Origin: Mycobacterium sp. DL592
Lineage (GTDB): Bacteria > Actinomycetota > Actinomycetes > Mycobacteriales > Mycobacteriaceae
DNA: 64,000 nucleotides
Assembly: GCF_011694515.1 (NCBI RefSeq)
Contig: NZ_CP050192.1
Location: forward strand, 4,782,527-4,846,526
Direction: 5' to 3'
Of the stretch, positions 18,601 through 26,685 are shown one piece after another. Within the stretch, counting starts at the first letter, position 1. Each line of letters opens with the position of its first letter. Made by a program: the position numbers and the translations under genes. The notes beneath the pieces were generated by a model that worked only from the letters and a program-made list of their open reading frames with translations, made no database searches and was not told the DNA's origin.

Positions 18601-19846
18601 CACCGAGGTCACCGGGCTGCGGCTCACGCCGAGTTCCTCACCGCTGCCGACACATCCGACGATGGTCGCCATCGACCTCGGCGACGGACCGCAAGTCCGC
18701 AGGCTGAAAGCGGACGACCGCGGCCCACAGACCGTGTCGCTGCGCCCCAGGACCACCGACACCGTCCGGATCAGCCTGCTCGACTGGGACGACGTCATCG
18801 ACCGCACCGCGCTGGGTTTCGACCAGCTCAAACCGCCCGGTCTGGCCGAGGTCAGCGTGCTTGGCGCCGACGGCAAGCCGGTGGCCGCCGCCGATGCGGC
18901 ACGCAACCGCAGCCGCACCATCGAGATCCCATGCGGGCAGGGCCCGATCATCGCGGTGTCGGGCAGGTTCGTGCAGACCTCGGTACGCACCACGGTGGCC
19001 GCCCTGCTCGACGGCGAGCCGCTGGCAGCCAGCGCGTGCGACCCGGCGCCGATCGCGCTGCCCGCCGGCCAGCAGGAGCTGCTGGTCAGTCCGGGCTCCG
19101 GTTTCATCGTCGACGGCGTGGCACTGGCCGGACCGCAGGAAGCTGAGATACCCACGGCGACAACCACTCCCGCAGACGTCACGAGCTGGGGCCCGGACCG
19201 CCGGGTCATACACGTCAGCCGCGCACCGATCGCCCGGGTGCTGGTGGTCCCCGAGAGCGTCAATCCCGGCTGGGTGGCCCACGCCCCCGACGGGGTGACC
19301 CTGACCCCGGTTGTCGTCAACGGCTGGCAGCAGGGCTGGGTGGTGCCCGCCGGGGAGCAGGGCACGATCACGCTGAGCTTTCCGTCGAATGCCGCCTACC
19401 GCACCGGACTGGCCGTGGGGCTGTCCCTGCTGCCGCTGCTGGCGCTGCTCGCGTTCGTCCCCGCCCGCCGGCCACCGCCGGCAGCAGTCCCGGCGAAGCC
19501 CTGGACCGTGCCGGTGCTGGCCGGGGCCGGTGTGCTGGCCGTGGGCGGTCTGATCGCCGGCCTCGGCGGGCTTGCGGTGTTCGGCATCGCACTGCTGGTG
19601 ACCTACGGGCTGCGGCACCGACAGGTGCTGCGCGACAGGGTCACGCTGGGGACCGCGTCGTGCGGGTTGATCCTCGCCGGTGCGGTGCTGTCGCGGTATC
19701 CGTGGCGTTCGGTCGACGGCTACGTCGGGCATTCGCCGTGGGTGCAGCTCCCGGCGCTGATCGCACTCGGTGCCCTGGCCGCCTCCGCCCTGCCCACACC
19801 GCACCTATCTGACGAAAGCGGCCAGGGCTCAACAGCTTCCCGTTAG
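15602..19846 (+). CDS. aftD: Membrane arabinofuranosyltransferase AftD
   Basis: GT-C enzyme of about 1414 residues that adds arabinofuranose from decaprenyl-phosphoarabinose to arabinogalactan/lipoarabinomannan. Multiple membrane helices in the first 400 residues include the extracytoplasmic-loop motif SPGMVSPDTKLDLTANP. A long periplasmic part with discoidin/CBM-like repeats (about 640-1240) follows, then a C-terminal cluster of helices (for example GLAVGLSLLPLLALLAFV). The start is unusual: no ATG, GTG or TTG lies in frame between the last upstream stop and the GTG at 15659, which would delete the first helix. An excellent AGGGAGG sits 5 bases before a GTC at 15602, and I place the start there. 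php begins 9 bases after the end. Corresponds to Rv0236c. Confidence 0.9.
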   Translation, partial: VTTTPLSRRWLGGAFAVALVLCFAQSPGMVSPDTKLDLTANPLRFLARAANLWNSDLPFGQAQNQAYGYLFPHGAFFLLGDTVGLPGWVTQRLWWALLLTAGFWGLLRVAEALNDGRGIGTTPSRLIAAVAFTLSPRVLTTLGSISSETLPMMLAPWVLLPVILALRADSSRSLRMLAARAGIALALMGAVNAVATITGCLPAVIWWLCHRPNRTWWRFTGWWALASALAVTWWVVALLLLGRISPPFLDFIESSGVTTQWTSLTEVLRGTDSWTPFVSPNATAGSSLVTQPVLILATVLVAAGGLAGLALRSMPARGRLITMLLVGVVLLAVGYSGGLGSPLAHQVQSFLDAAGAPLRNVHKLEPVVRIPLVLGIAHLLSRIPLPGSAPRPVWIRAFAHPEDDKRVAVGIVVLAALAVATSMAWTGRLTPPGTFRAIPDYWYQAADWLAEHNRGEPTPGRVLVAPGAPFATQVWGNSHDEPLQVLSEGPWGVRDSIPLTPPQTIRALDSVQRLFAAGRPSAGLADTLARQGISYVVVRNDLDPDTSRSARPLLVHRAIDGSPGLTKVAEFGEPIGAGTLSGFISDSGLRPAYPAVEIYHVDAQGNPGAPYLADADRMSRVDGGPEVLLRLDERRRLLRQAPLGPVLLTSDAQHANLPVPLVTVTDTPVDRETDYGRVDDHTSAVRAEGDRRNTFNRVPDYPVPGAKLVHGAWSGGRLSVSSSSSDSTALPTVAPASGPAAAVDGDSATAWVSNSLQPAVGQWLQVDFDHPVTNATLTVTPSATAVGAQVRRLQVSTVNGTTTVRFEEPGKPLTIALPVGETPWVRITAIGTDDGSSGVQFGITDLSVTQYDASGYAHPVDIRHTVVVPGPPAGSTVAAWDLGSELLGRPGCADSPDGVHCAASMSQAPEEPVTLSRTLTVPAPIQVKPIVWVRARQGPNLADLIAQPGTTRSRADSDLIDVDGSAYAATDGDPRTSWTASQSVVQYKTGPTLTVTLPKATEVTGLRLTPSSSPLPTHPTMVAIDLGDGPQVRRLKADDRGPQTVSLRPRTTDTVRISLLDWDDVIDRTALGFDQLKPPGLAEVSVLGADGKPVAAADAARNRSRTIEIPCGQGPIIAVSGRFVQTSVRTTVAALLDGEPLAASACDPAPIALPAGQQELLVSPGSGFIVDGVALAGPQEAEIPTATTTPADVTSWGPDRRVIHVSRAPIARVLVVPESVNPGWVAHAPDGVTLTPVVVNGWQQGWVVPAGEQGTITLSFPSNAAYRTGLAVGLSLLPLLALLAFVPARRPPPAAVPAKPWTVPVLAGAGVLAVGGLIAGLGGLAVFGIALLVTYGLRHRQVLRDRVTLGTASCGLILAGAVLSRYPWRSVDGYVGHSPWVQLPALIALGALAASALPTPHLSDESGQGSTASR

Positions 19847-19855
19847 TGTCGTGGC

Positions 19856-20845
19856 ATGACAGAGCCGTCGCAGGTCGAGACCGTTCGAGGCGCCGTCGCA
19901 ACCACCGATCTGGGCGTCGTGCTGATGCACGAGCACGTGTTCGTGCTGTCCCCCGAGATTCTGGCGAACTACCCGGAAGGCTGGGGTGACGAGGCCGCGC
20001 GCGAGGCCGACGCCGTCGAGAAGCTCAATGCGCTCAAAGCGACCGGGGTCGACACCATCGTCGATCCCACGGTGATCGGCCTCGGCCGCTACATCCCGCG
20101 CATCCAGCGGGTGGCAGCCCAGACCGACCTGCAGATCGTCGTCGCCACCGGGGTGTACACCTACAACGACGTCCCGATGTACTTCCACTTCACCGGTCCG
20201 GGCACCGGTTTGGGCGGCCCGGAGACGATGACCGACCTGTTCGTCCGTGACATCACCGAGGGCATCGCCGACACCGGCGTCAGGGCCGCGATCCTCAAGT
20301 GCGCCACCGACGAACCCGGCGTGACACCCGGCGTCGAGCGGGTGCTGCGCGCCGTGGCCCAGGCCCACCGCCAGACCGGTGTGCCGATCACCACCCACAC
20401 CCACGCCCCCACCCGGCGGGGTCTGGAGCAGCAGCGCATCTTCGCCGAGGAGGGCGTCGACCTGAGCCGGGTCATCATCGGGCACAGCGGTGACACCACC
20501 GACCTGGCCTACCTCGAGGAGTTGATCGCCGCCGGCTCCTACCTCGGGATGGACCGATTCGGCCTGGACGCCATGCTCAGCTTCGACGACCGCGTGGACA
20601 CCGTCGCGGCGATGTGCCACCGCGGCCACGCCGACCGGATGGTGCTCTCGCACGACGCATCCTGCTACATCGACTGGCTTCCCGAAGCCGCACTGCCGGT
20701 GGCGCTTCCGAACTGGCACTACCTACATATCCACAACGACGTGCTGCCGGCATTGCGCAGCCGCGGCGTCACCGACGAACAGATCACCACCATGCTGGTG
20801 GACAACCCCCGCGCCATCTTCTCCCGAGAAGGAACCTATGAGTGA
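19856..20845 (+). CDS. php: Phosphotriesterase-like lactonase
   Basis: 329 residues, amidohydrolase superfamily, PTE family. The binuclear metal site is complete: HEH (His25, His27), carbamylated Lys148 in AILKCATDE, His181 in ITTHTHAPT, His210 in IIGHSGDTTD and Asp267 in LSHDASC. Mycobacterial members hydrolyse acyl-lactones with weak paraoxonase activity. It starts nine bases after aftD and overlaps the downstream acyl-CoA ligase by eight bases, so lactone opening and CoA activation may be consecutive steps on one substrate (inference). Corresponds to Rv0230c. Confidence 0.92.
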   Translation: MTEPSQVETVRGAVATTDLGVVLMHEHVFVLSPEILANYPEGWGDEAAREADAVEKLNALKATGVDTIVDPTVIGLGRYIPRIQRVAAQTDLQIVVATGVYTYNDVPMYFHFTGPGTGLGGPETMTDLFVRDITEGIADTGVRAAILKCATDEPGVTPGVERVLRAVAQAHRQTGVPITTHTHAPTRRGLEQQRIFAEEGVDLSRVIIGHSGDTTDLAYLEELIAAGSYLGMDRFGLDAMLSFDDRVDTVAAMCHRGHADRMVLSHDASCYIDWLPEAALPVALPNWHYLHIHNDVLPALRSRGVTDEQITTMLVDNPRAIFSREGTYE

Positions 20846-22304
20846 CGAGATTCTCCCGATCGGAGCCCGCCTGAGCCAACTGGCCGCCGAGGACCCCGAC
20901 CGGCCGGCAGTGAGCTGTGACGGACGGACACTGACCCGCGGTGAGCTCGAGTCGGCGTCGAACCGGCTGGCCCGTGCGTACGCCGAACTCGGTGTGGGGC
21001 AGGGTGATTACGTCACGATCGCAGTGGCCAACTCGATCGAGTGGGTGCTGGCGACGGTGGCGGTCTGGAAGCTCGGCGCCATCCCCCAGCCGCTGTCGCC
21101 GCGGCTGCCCGACGCCGAGTTCGAGGGTCTGCTGGACCTCAAGCCGCGCGCACTTCTGGTCGGCCGGGCCGACCCGCGCGGCGTGGTCCCCTCGGTCGAT
21201 GCCGACTTCACCGGCCGCCCCGAACTGTCGGACGCCCCACTGCCCGAAGTGGTTTCGCCGTGCTGGAAGTCGATTGCCTCCGGTGGCAGCACCGGGCGGC
21301 CCAAGCTCATCGAGGCCGGCGGCGAGGGCAGGATCCCGGCCGAGATCGTCGCCATGGGAATGGGCAACATGCCAACCGACACCCACCTGCTGCCGGTGCC
21401 GCTGAGCCACAACACCGGGTTCACCTCTGCCACTCTGGCGCTGCTGACCGGCCAGCACCTGGTGTTGATGCGCCGCTTCGACCCGCAGGAGTTCCTGCGG
21501 CTGATCACCGACTACCGGGTCAACTACCTGGCCACCGTGCCCACGATCATGCAGCGGCTGCTGCCGGTGTATCGGGCCGACCCCGATGCCTACGACCTGT
21601 CCTCGCTGCGCAGGTTCTGGCACCTGGCGGCCCCGTGCCCACCCAACATCAAGGAAGCCTGGATCGAACTGCTCGGGCCGGATGTCGTGTGGGAACTCTA
21701 TGGCGGCACCGAACTTCAGGCCCTGACGTTCATCAGCGGCACCGAGTGGCTGGCGCACCGTGGCTCGGTCGGCCGGGTGGTGGTCGGCGAGATGAAGGTG
21801 CTCGACGACGACGGCAACGAGTGTCCGCCCGGAGTGGTCGGCGAGATCTACATGCGCCCGGCTCCGGGCAGCGCGCCGACCTACCGCTACGTCGGCAGCA
21901 CCGCCAAGACCCGCGACGGCTGGGACTCGCTGGGCGACCTCGGCTGGTTCGACGAGGAGGGTTACCTGTATCTGGCCGACCGTCGGGTGGACATGTTCAC
22001 CGTGGGTGGGCGCAATGTGTACCCGGCCGAGATCGAGAGCGCGCTCGCTGAGCATCCGGCCGTGCTGTCGTGTCTGGTGGTCGGCGTACCGCACGAGGAT
22101 TTGGGCCAGGTACCGCATGCGCTGGTCCATACCGGCGGGGGCGGTCTCGACGACGCCGACGTGCAAGCATTCGTCGCCGAGCGGCTGGCCGACTACAAAG
22201 TGCCGCGCACCGTCGAATTCGTGGACACCCCGTTGCGGGACGACGCCGGCAAGGCGCGGCGCTCGGCGGTGCGCGAGGAGGTCATCGCGCGGCTCCAGGG
22301 CTGA
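20838..22304 (+). CDS. AMP-dependent acyl-CoA ligase (ANL superfamily)
   Basis: 488 residues. The P-loop is SGGSTGRPKLIEAGG, the A5-type motif YGGTELQA, the ATP/hinge region GDLGWFDEEGYLYLADRR, and the acyl-transfer Lys is in DDAGKARRS near the C-terminus. Features and length resemble bile-acid/aromatic CoA ligases more than long-chain FadDs. The start ATG overlaps the end of php and has AAGGAA just upstream. Convergent with the TetR gene four bases on. A carboxylic acid released by the neighbouring lactonase is a reasonable substrate guess, not a demonstrated one. Confidence 0.88.
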   Translation: MSDEILPIGARLSQLAAEDPDRPAVSCDGRTLTRGELESASNRLARAYAELGVGQGDYVTIAVANSIEWVLATVAVWKLGAIPQPLSPRLPDAEFEGLLDLKPRALLVGRADPRGVVPSVDADFTGRPELSDAPLPEVVSPCWKSIASGGSTGRPKLIEAGGEGRIPAEIVAMGMGNMPTDTHLLPVPLSHNTGFTSATLALLTGQHLVLMRRFDPQEFLRLITDYRVNYLATVPTIMQRLLPVYRADPDAYDLSSLRRFWHLAAPCPPNIKEAWIELLGPDVVWELYGGTELQALTFISGTEWLAHRGSVGRVVVGEMKVLDDDGNECPPGVVGEIYMRPAPGSAPTYRYVGSTAKTRDGWDSLGDLGWFDEEGYLYLADRRVDMFTVGGRNVYPAEIESALAEHPAVLSCLVVGVPHEDLGQVPHALVHTGGGGLDDADVQAFVAERLADYKVPRTVEFVDTPLRDDAGKARRSAVREEVIARLQG

Positions 22305-22308
22305 GCGA

Positions 22309-22932
22309 CTAGTTCGTGGGTTCGTCGGGCTGGCGCCTGATCTGGCCGTGTTCGAGCAGTGCGTTGACGGCGTCGCGCCAGCGCTGCAGTTGACCCGGGC
22401 TGACGAAGGGCTCCGGCAGGTGGCGGTCGATGTGCCGACGCATGATCACCGCCCCCAACACCAGGACGAGCGGGTTGAGTGCGGCCCACACCAGATCGAG
22501 ATCGTCGGCCGAGCCGCCTTCGTCGGCAAGACGGCGCCAGCGCGCCAGGCCGATCGCGGCCGTCGAGTCGAAGAACACTGCCCCTGCGGGGGCGCCTTCG
22601 ACGAGCAGGGTGGCGAGATAGTCGACGGCGGTCAGTTGCCGGGCCAGCAGGAAGCTCACCCGCCGGCCCATCTCCAGAACGGACTCGTTCGGCGACGTGG
22701 TCAGCGGTCTGGCCATCTCCGTCCGGATGACAGCCAGCGCGTGGGCAGTGACCGCTTCGACCAGATTCTCCTTGGAGCCGAAGTGATGCTGTACCAATCC
22801 CACTGACACACCGGCGGCATGCGCGACCATCTGCAACGTCGACTTCGCGGCACCGTGCTCACTGAACACCTCGAGGGCTGCCTCGACCACGCGCTGCCGT
22901 CTCGACGTGCCGAGGCCGTCTTCGGAGATCAC
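22309..22932 (-). CDS. TetR-family transcriptional regulator
   Basis: 207 residues from a GTG at 22932 (VISEDGLGTSRRQRVVEAAL); the frame is open 20 codons further, so the start is not certain. The helix-turn-helix is AAGVSVGLVQHHFGSKENL. The ligand domain is not assignable. It is the last of a same-strand run (acyltransferase-3, GT1, kinase, SIS), 112 bases after the SIS gene, and also converges on the acyl-CoA ligase. Either set could be its target. Confidence 0.87.
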   Translation of the reverse strand: MISEDGLGTSRRQRVVEAALEVFSEHGAAKSTLQMVAHAAGVSVGLVQHHFGSKENLVEAVTAHALAVIRTEMARPLTTSPNESVLEMGRRVSFLLARQLTAVDYLATLLVEGAPAGAVFFDSTAAIGLARWRRLADEGGSADDLDLVWAALNPLVLVLGAVIMRRHIDRHLPEPFVSPGQLQRWRDAVNALLEHGQIRRQPDEPTN

Positions 22933-23044
22933 TACGCCGCCGCCAATCCTCCACCCCGTCGCTGATATTGCACCCCTGGGATGGATCCCCATGTTCTACA
23001 CGAAATTCAGCCCCGTTCGGTTCACCTGTTGCACCGGCAAGCAC

Positions 23045-24010
23045 CTACCCCTGGCCCAGCCAGGCACGCGCCGCAACGAGTTCGGGCACCAGCACTTCGG
23101 TGAGCAGGCGTACGTCATCGTCGTCGTCACCGGGGTAGCGCACCTCGACGCCGGCACCGGGAACGCTACCCCCAACCGCGACAACGGTGGTGCCGCGCAG
23201 TGTCGTCCACTCGGCCATCTGCTCCTCCCACGGCGACCCGGCGAACACCAGCAGCCGGTAGTCGGTGGTCTTGGTGAGATAGACGTCGACGTGGCTCCAG
23301 TCGCCGGTTTCGCAGCCCACCGCCGGGCGGCGTGGTCCCTCGCGCAGCATCAGTGCACCTTGCTGGGCTGAACAGAACCGGTGCGCAGGTGCTGCCAGGT
23401 GCGTGCCGTCCGGCCCGAGTAGCAGGCCGGAAACCGCAGGCCGCCAATCAGATTCGGTGTCCAGCAAATGGGCGCTGGCCACCCCGGCGGCGGCGACGGC
23501 GGCGGCCAGCGCCGCGGTGCCGATGCCGGCCAGCTGCAGCTCGAGCGCCATCAGTAGGGCCAGAGTGTGCTGATAGGTGCGGCAGGCCACGCCGCCGACC
23601 TCGCGATCGGCCTGCAGTTCGACGACAGCATCACAGCGCTCGGCGATGGCCGAGCCCGCCGTATTGGTCAGCGCGACGGTGGTGACACCGGATGGCAAGC
23701 GACTCAGCGCGTCAAGGGTTTCCACCGAGCCGCCGGTGGCCGACGTCGCCACGACCAACGTGCCGGGACCCCAGTGTGGAAGCGATCGGGTGGACGCCAC
23801 CTCGGAGACCGCAACCAGTCCGCGGGCGCGCATCCGGGCGGCCGCCACACCCCCGGCATAGGCCGAGGATCCCATCCCGAGCAGCACCACCCGGTCGGTA
23901 CCGGGCGGCACCACCGGCGCCCACGGGTTGGCGCCGCCCAGCGTATGGGCCAGCCTGCCCAGCGTCTCCGGTTTGCGGTGCAGATCGGCGGCGAAGCCCT
24001 CAGCGTCCAC
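23045..24010 (-). CDS. SIS-domain sugar-phosphate isomerase/deaminase-like protein (GlmS C-terminal type)
   Basis: 321 residues with two SIS domains and no glutaminase domain. Motifs parallel the isomerase half of glucosamine-6-phosphate synthase: LLGMGSSAYAGG (first SIS loop), ATSATGGSVETLDAL (phosphate-binding Ser/Thr loop), ALTNTAGSAIAERCDAVV and ADREVGGVACRTYQHTLA (compare the A-G-P-E-x-G-V-A-x-T-K segment; the Lys position is Arg here). The GTG start at 24010 overlaps the kinase stop by 11 bases, so translation is coupled. A ketose/aldose amino-sugar phosphate isomerase or deaminase acting after the upstream kinase is the best inference. The substrate is unknown. Confidence 0.82.
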   Translation of the reverse strand: MDAEGFAADLHRKPETLGRLAHTLGGANPWAPVVPPGTDRVVLLGMGSSAYAGGVAAARMRARGLVAVSEVASTRSLPHWGPGTLVVATSATGGSVETLDALSRLPSGVTTVALTNTAGSAIAERCDAVVELQADREVGGVACRTYQHTLALLMALELQLAGIGTAALAAAVAAAGVASAHLLDTESDWRPAVSGLLLGPDGTHLAAPAHRFCSAQQGALMLREGPRRPAVGCETGDWSHVDVYLTKTTDYRLLVFAGSPWEEQMAEWTTLRGTTVVAVGGSVPGAGVEVRYPGDDDDDVRLLTEVLVPELVAARAWLGQG

Positions 24011-25217
24011 CAGTGGTCCTCTCGTCGAGCAGTGCGGGCAGGGCCGCGTCGGGCACATACATCCACCGCGGCAGATGCCTTGCTGCGTAGACGATTTCAC
24101 GCAAAACCTGTTGCAGGCGGAACGCCGGGAGCTGCGCCGGGTCGTACAGCTCGGCGTGGCCGAGGCGAGCCAGCCTGTCGGAGTAACCGGACAGGAAGGA
24201 CCGGCACGCCTCCCGGTCCACCATCGCCAGGGCCTGCGGGTCGAGGTCGTGGTGCCGCTGCGCCACGATCGCGACATGAGCCAACGACTGTGCCATCCCG
24301 GCCACGTCCAGAGCCGCGGGGATCGGCAGCACGCGCTGCTGCGGGGGCAATACCGGGTTACCGTCGAAATCGGTGACCACGTAACGCCCGCCGCACTGCA
24401 GGACCTGCCCGACATGCAGGTCACCGTGACCGTCGATCACCGGGCTGCCGGCCAGCGCCCCAAGGCCCGCCAAGATTTGCTCGATATCGGACCGGCGGTC
24501 GTCCAACACCGCGGCGGTGGCGGGCGTGCTCAGCGCCTGCGCCTCGCGCAGGGTCGCACACGCGTCCTCGTGCCACCGCTGCGCGTCGGCGACCGATGCG
24601 CTGCCCGCCGTGCTGGCCAGCGCGGCGTGCAACTCGGCCACCACCGTGCCGACCTCGGCCGCCGCCGACACCACCGGGGCCGGTCGCGCAGTGGCCTCTC
24701 GGGCGGCTTCTGCCATCTTGTCCACCGCCCAGGTCCACCCGTCGACCGCGCCGGGCAGATACTCGTCGACGTTCACCACCAACGTCTCCGCACCGTCGTC
24801 GGGCCGCCAGGTGACCAGGCCCCACGGTTGCGGCATGAACCGAAACCCGTTGGTGCGCAGAACTTCCAGCCGCGCAGGGGCCGGATGCGGGCCCTCCTGC
24901 AGGTGGGTCGCCCACTTGACCACGGCCGCATCGCCGACGATCACCGACTCGTTGGTCTGGTCGACGGTGACCGACCGCTCACCGTCAGCGGGGCGGGCGG
25001 CCCACGCGTGCACGGTGAAGCGACCTCGCACCGACACATCCGGTGAGCTCTCAAGCAGCCGGCACAGCGCCTCGGCCGCCCCGTCACCGGGCTGCGCGCG
25101 CCGCCACCGGCCCGCGTCGCGCACCTGAGGCAACGCGGCCAAGTGGCCGGCGTCGTCGGCGATCACCGCCAGGCGTTTGGCATCAGCGAGTTGCAGGACG
25201 TCGAGTTCGCGGTCCAC
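24000..25217 (-). CDS. Maltokinase-fold kinase, probable glucosamine kinase-type
   Basis: 405 residues from a GTG at 25217, four bases after the glycosyltransferase stop. The C-lobe has the aminoglycoside-phosphotransferase/maltokinase catalytic motifs HGDLHVGQ (264-271) and DFDGNP (283-288; DFEG is the usual maltokinase form). The C-terminal stretch QQVLREIVYAARHLPRWMY then VPDAALPALL resembles, from memory, the segment that marks the actinobacterial glucosamine kinase family described from Streptacidiphilus. It is not next to treS or glgE as trehalose-pathway maltokinases are, but between a GT1 and a sugar isomerase-like gene. Phosphorylation of an amino sugar is inference. Confidence 0.82.
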   Translation of the reverse strand: MDRELDVLQLADAKRLAVIADDAGHLAALPQVRDAGRWRRAQPGDGAAEALCRLLESSPDVSVRGRFTVHAWAARPADGERSVTVDQTNESVIVGDAAVVKWATHLQEGPHPAPARLEVLRTNGFRFMPQPWGLVTWRPDDGAETLVVNVDEYLPGAVDGWTWAVDKMAEAAREATARPAPVVSAAAEVGTVVAELHAALASTAGSASVADAQRWHEDACATLREAQALSTPATAAVLDDRRSDIEQILAGLGALAGSPVIDGHGDLHVGQVLQCGGRYVVTDFDGNPVLPPQQRVLPIPAALDVAGMAQSLAHVAIVAQRHHDLDPQALAMVDREACRSFLSGYSDRLARLGHAELYDPAQLPAFRLQQVLREIVYAARHLPRWMYVPDAALPALLDERTTGGR

Positions 25218-25221
25218 CGGA

Positions 25222-26532
25222 TCAGACCGTCGCAGCCTGACCCACCCGCTCGATGACGTCGGCACCGGTGCGCAGCCCGTCACGTGCCCTGATCTTCGCG
25301 CCGATCTCGGCGAGCCGGTCCCGCAGGGCGGTGTCGGCCAGAGTCCGCTCCACCGCGCCGGTGAGCTCCTCGTCTGCGAAGGCATAGGTGTTCAGCCGCA
25401 CTCCGAAGCCGAGTTCGTCGATGCGCTGGGCGTTTTCGTACTGGTCCCAGAACAGCGGCAGCACGATCAGCGGTTTGCCGAAATGCAGCGTCTCGGTCAC
25501 GGTGTTGTTGCCGCCGTGGGAGATCACCAGGTCGACCTGCGGGATGACCTTGGTCTGTGGCACCATCTGCGCACCGACCATGTTGTCCGCCAACGTGATT
25601 CGATCGGCTTGCGGACCCTTACTGACGATGTATCGGTGCCGGGTGCCTGCCAGGACGTCGACAAGGCGCTGCATCAACTCGACGTCGGCGCCGCCGAGGG
25701 AACCCAGGGAAAGGTAGATCAGCGCGCTGCCCTCGGGGCGGTCGGCGACCTCGGCCGGCACCACGTAGTCGTCGTCGGTTTCCCGCACGCTGGAGTCCAT
25801 CCGGGTCCAACTGCCGTCCAGCGGCCGCGCTTCGACGTAGTCCGCCTCGGCGGGGTACACGTAGAGGTTGGCGGAGTTCTCGCGCGGCATGAACTCGAGA
25901 TCGGGCAGCGGGTCGGCCCCCTGCTGCTGTACCCAGGCGTTGAAGTCCTCCCACAGTGCGCGGTGGGTGCGGTCGAGTTCGGCGCGGTAGTCGTCCCAGG
26001 CGGAGCGGTCGTCACTGGGCAGGCCGGAGAACGGCGGCGGGATGTTCGGCCCAGGGATCTCCAGCGGGCTGCACGACACGATCCGGATGAACGGGACGCC
26101 TGCGGTCACCAGGGCGGGAAACAGCACGACGTTGTCCTCGACGATGACGTCGGGGCGGTGCTCGGCGACGATCGCCCGCAACCGCGGCTCGCAGTACTTC
26201 GCGCCGTCGATCAGCGCCTGATAGGTCGGCTGGATGAACGTCTCCAGCTGCTCGACCGTCGGCTTGCGGAACTCGGGAGAGGTCTCGGTGATGAAATCGG
26301 TCCAGAACTTGCCCGGGTCCTCGTCCTCGGCTCCCTCGACAGGTGCGGCGAGATCGACGAGTTCCTCGATGAAACCGAGCGGCGCCAGCTTGCCCGCCCA
26401 CGAACTCTCCGCCGCGAACACGATGCGGTGGCCGCGGTCCCGCAGGATGGCGGCCAACCCGATGCACTGGTTCGTCGGGCCATAGGCCGACTCAGGCCAG
26501 AACATCACGGTCAACGGCCTCGTGGCTGCCAT
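25222..26532 (-). CDS. GT1 family (UDP-glucuronosyl/glucosyltransferase-like) glycosyltransferase
   Basis: 436 residues, GT-B fold. The N-terminus TVMFWPESAYGPTNQCIGLA is the acceptor-side Rossmann start. The C-terminal nucleotide-sugar signature reads LVISHGGNNTVTETLHFGKP, then LPLFWDQYENAQRI, the MGT/UGT pattern, with the donor-binding LYLSLGSLGG-like strand before it. The ATG at 26532 has AGAAGGGA six bases upstream. No signal peptide or membrane segment. First gene of the coupled trio GT1-kinase-SIS. Related enzymes glycosylate small hydrophobic acceptors; the acceptor here is unknown. Confidence 0.88.
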   Translation of the reverse strand: MAATRPLTVMFWPESAYGPTNQCIGLAAILRDRGHRIVFAAESSWAGKLAPLGFIEELVDLAAPVEGAEDEDPGKFWTDFITETSPEFRKPTVEQLETFIQPTYQALIDGAKYCEPRLRAIVAEHRPDVIVEDNVVLFPALVTAGVPFIRIVSCSPLEIPGPNIPPPFSGLPSDDRSAWDDYRAELDRTHRALWEDFNAWVQQQGADPLPDLEFMPRENSANLYVYPAEADYVEARPLDGSWTRMDSSVRETDDDYVVPAEVADRPEGSALIYLSLGSLGGADVELMQRLVDVLAGTRHRYIVSKGPQADRITLADNMVGAQMVPQTKVIPQVDLVISHGGNNTVTETLHFGKPLIVLPLFWDQYENAQRIDELGFGVRLNTYAFADEELTGAVERTLADTALRDRLAEIGAKIRARDGLRTGADVIERVGQAATV

Positions 26533-26685
26533 GGGGGTCCCTTCTGACTCGATCGGGTCTGACAGATCATTGCGCACCGGCCACCCCGGGCGCATCAGCA
26601 CCGGTGTTCGACGACCCACACCGCGCCGGCGGGGCTCCGGCTTTGCCCACGAGCGGCGTGCCGCCGCCCCGGCGCAAGGGGCCGC

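Noticed and set aside
20838..22304. Naming the acyl-CoA ligase as a specific FadD
   Set aside because: Its length and motifs fit several ANL subfamilies and its neighbours differ from the M. tuberculosis php region; a symbol would be a guess.
24000..25217. Trehalose-pathway maltokinase (mak)
   Set aside because: No treS, glgE or glgB nearby, DFDG instead of the usual DFEG, and the C-terminal block looks more like glucosamine kinases.
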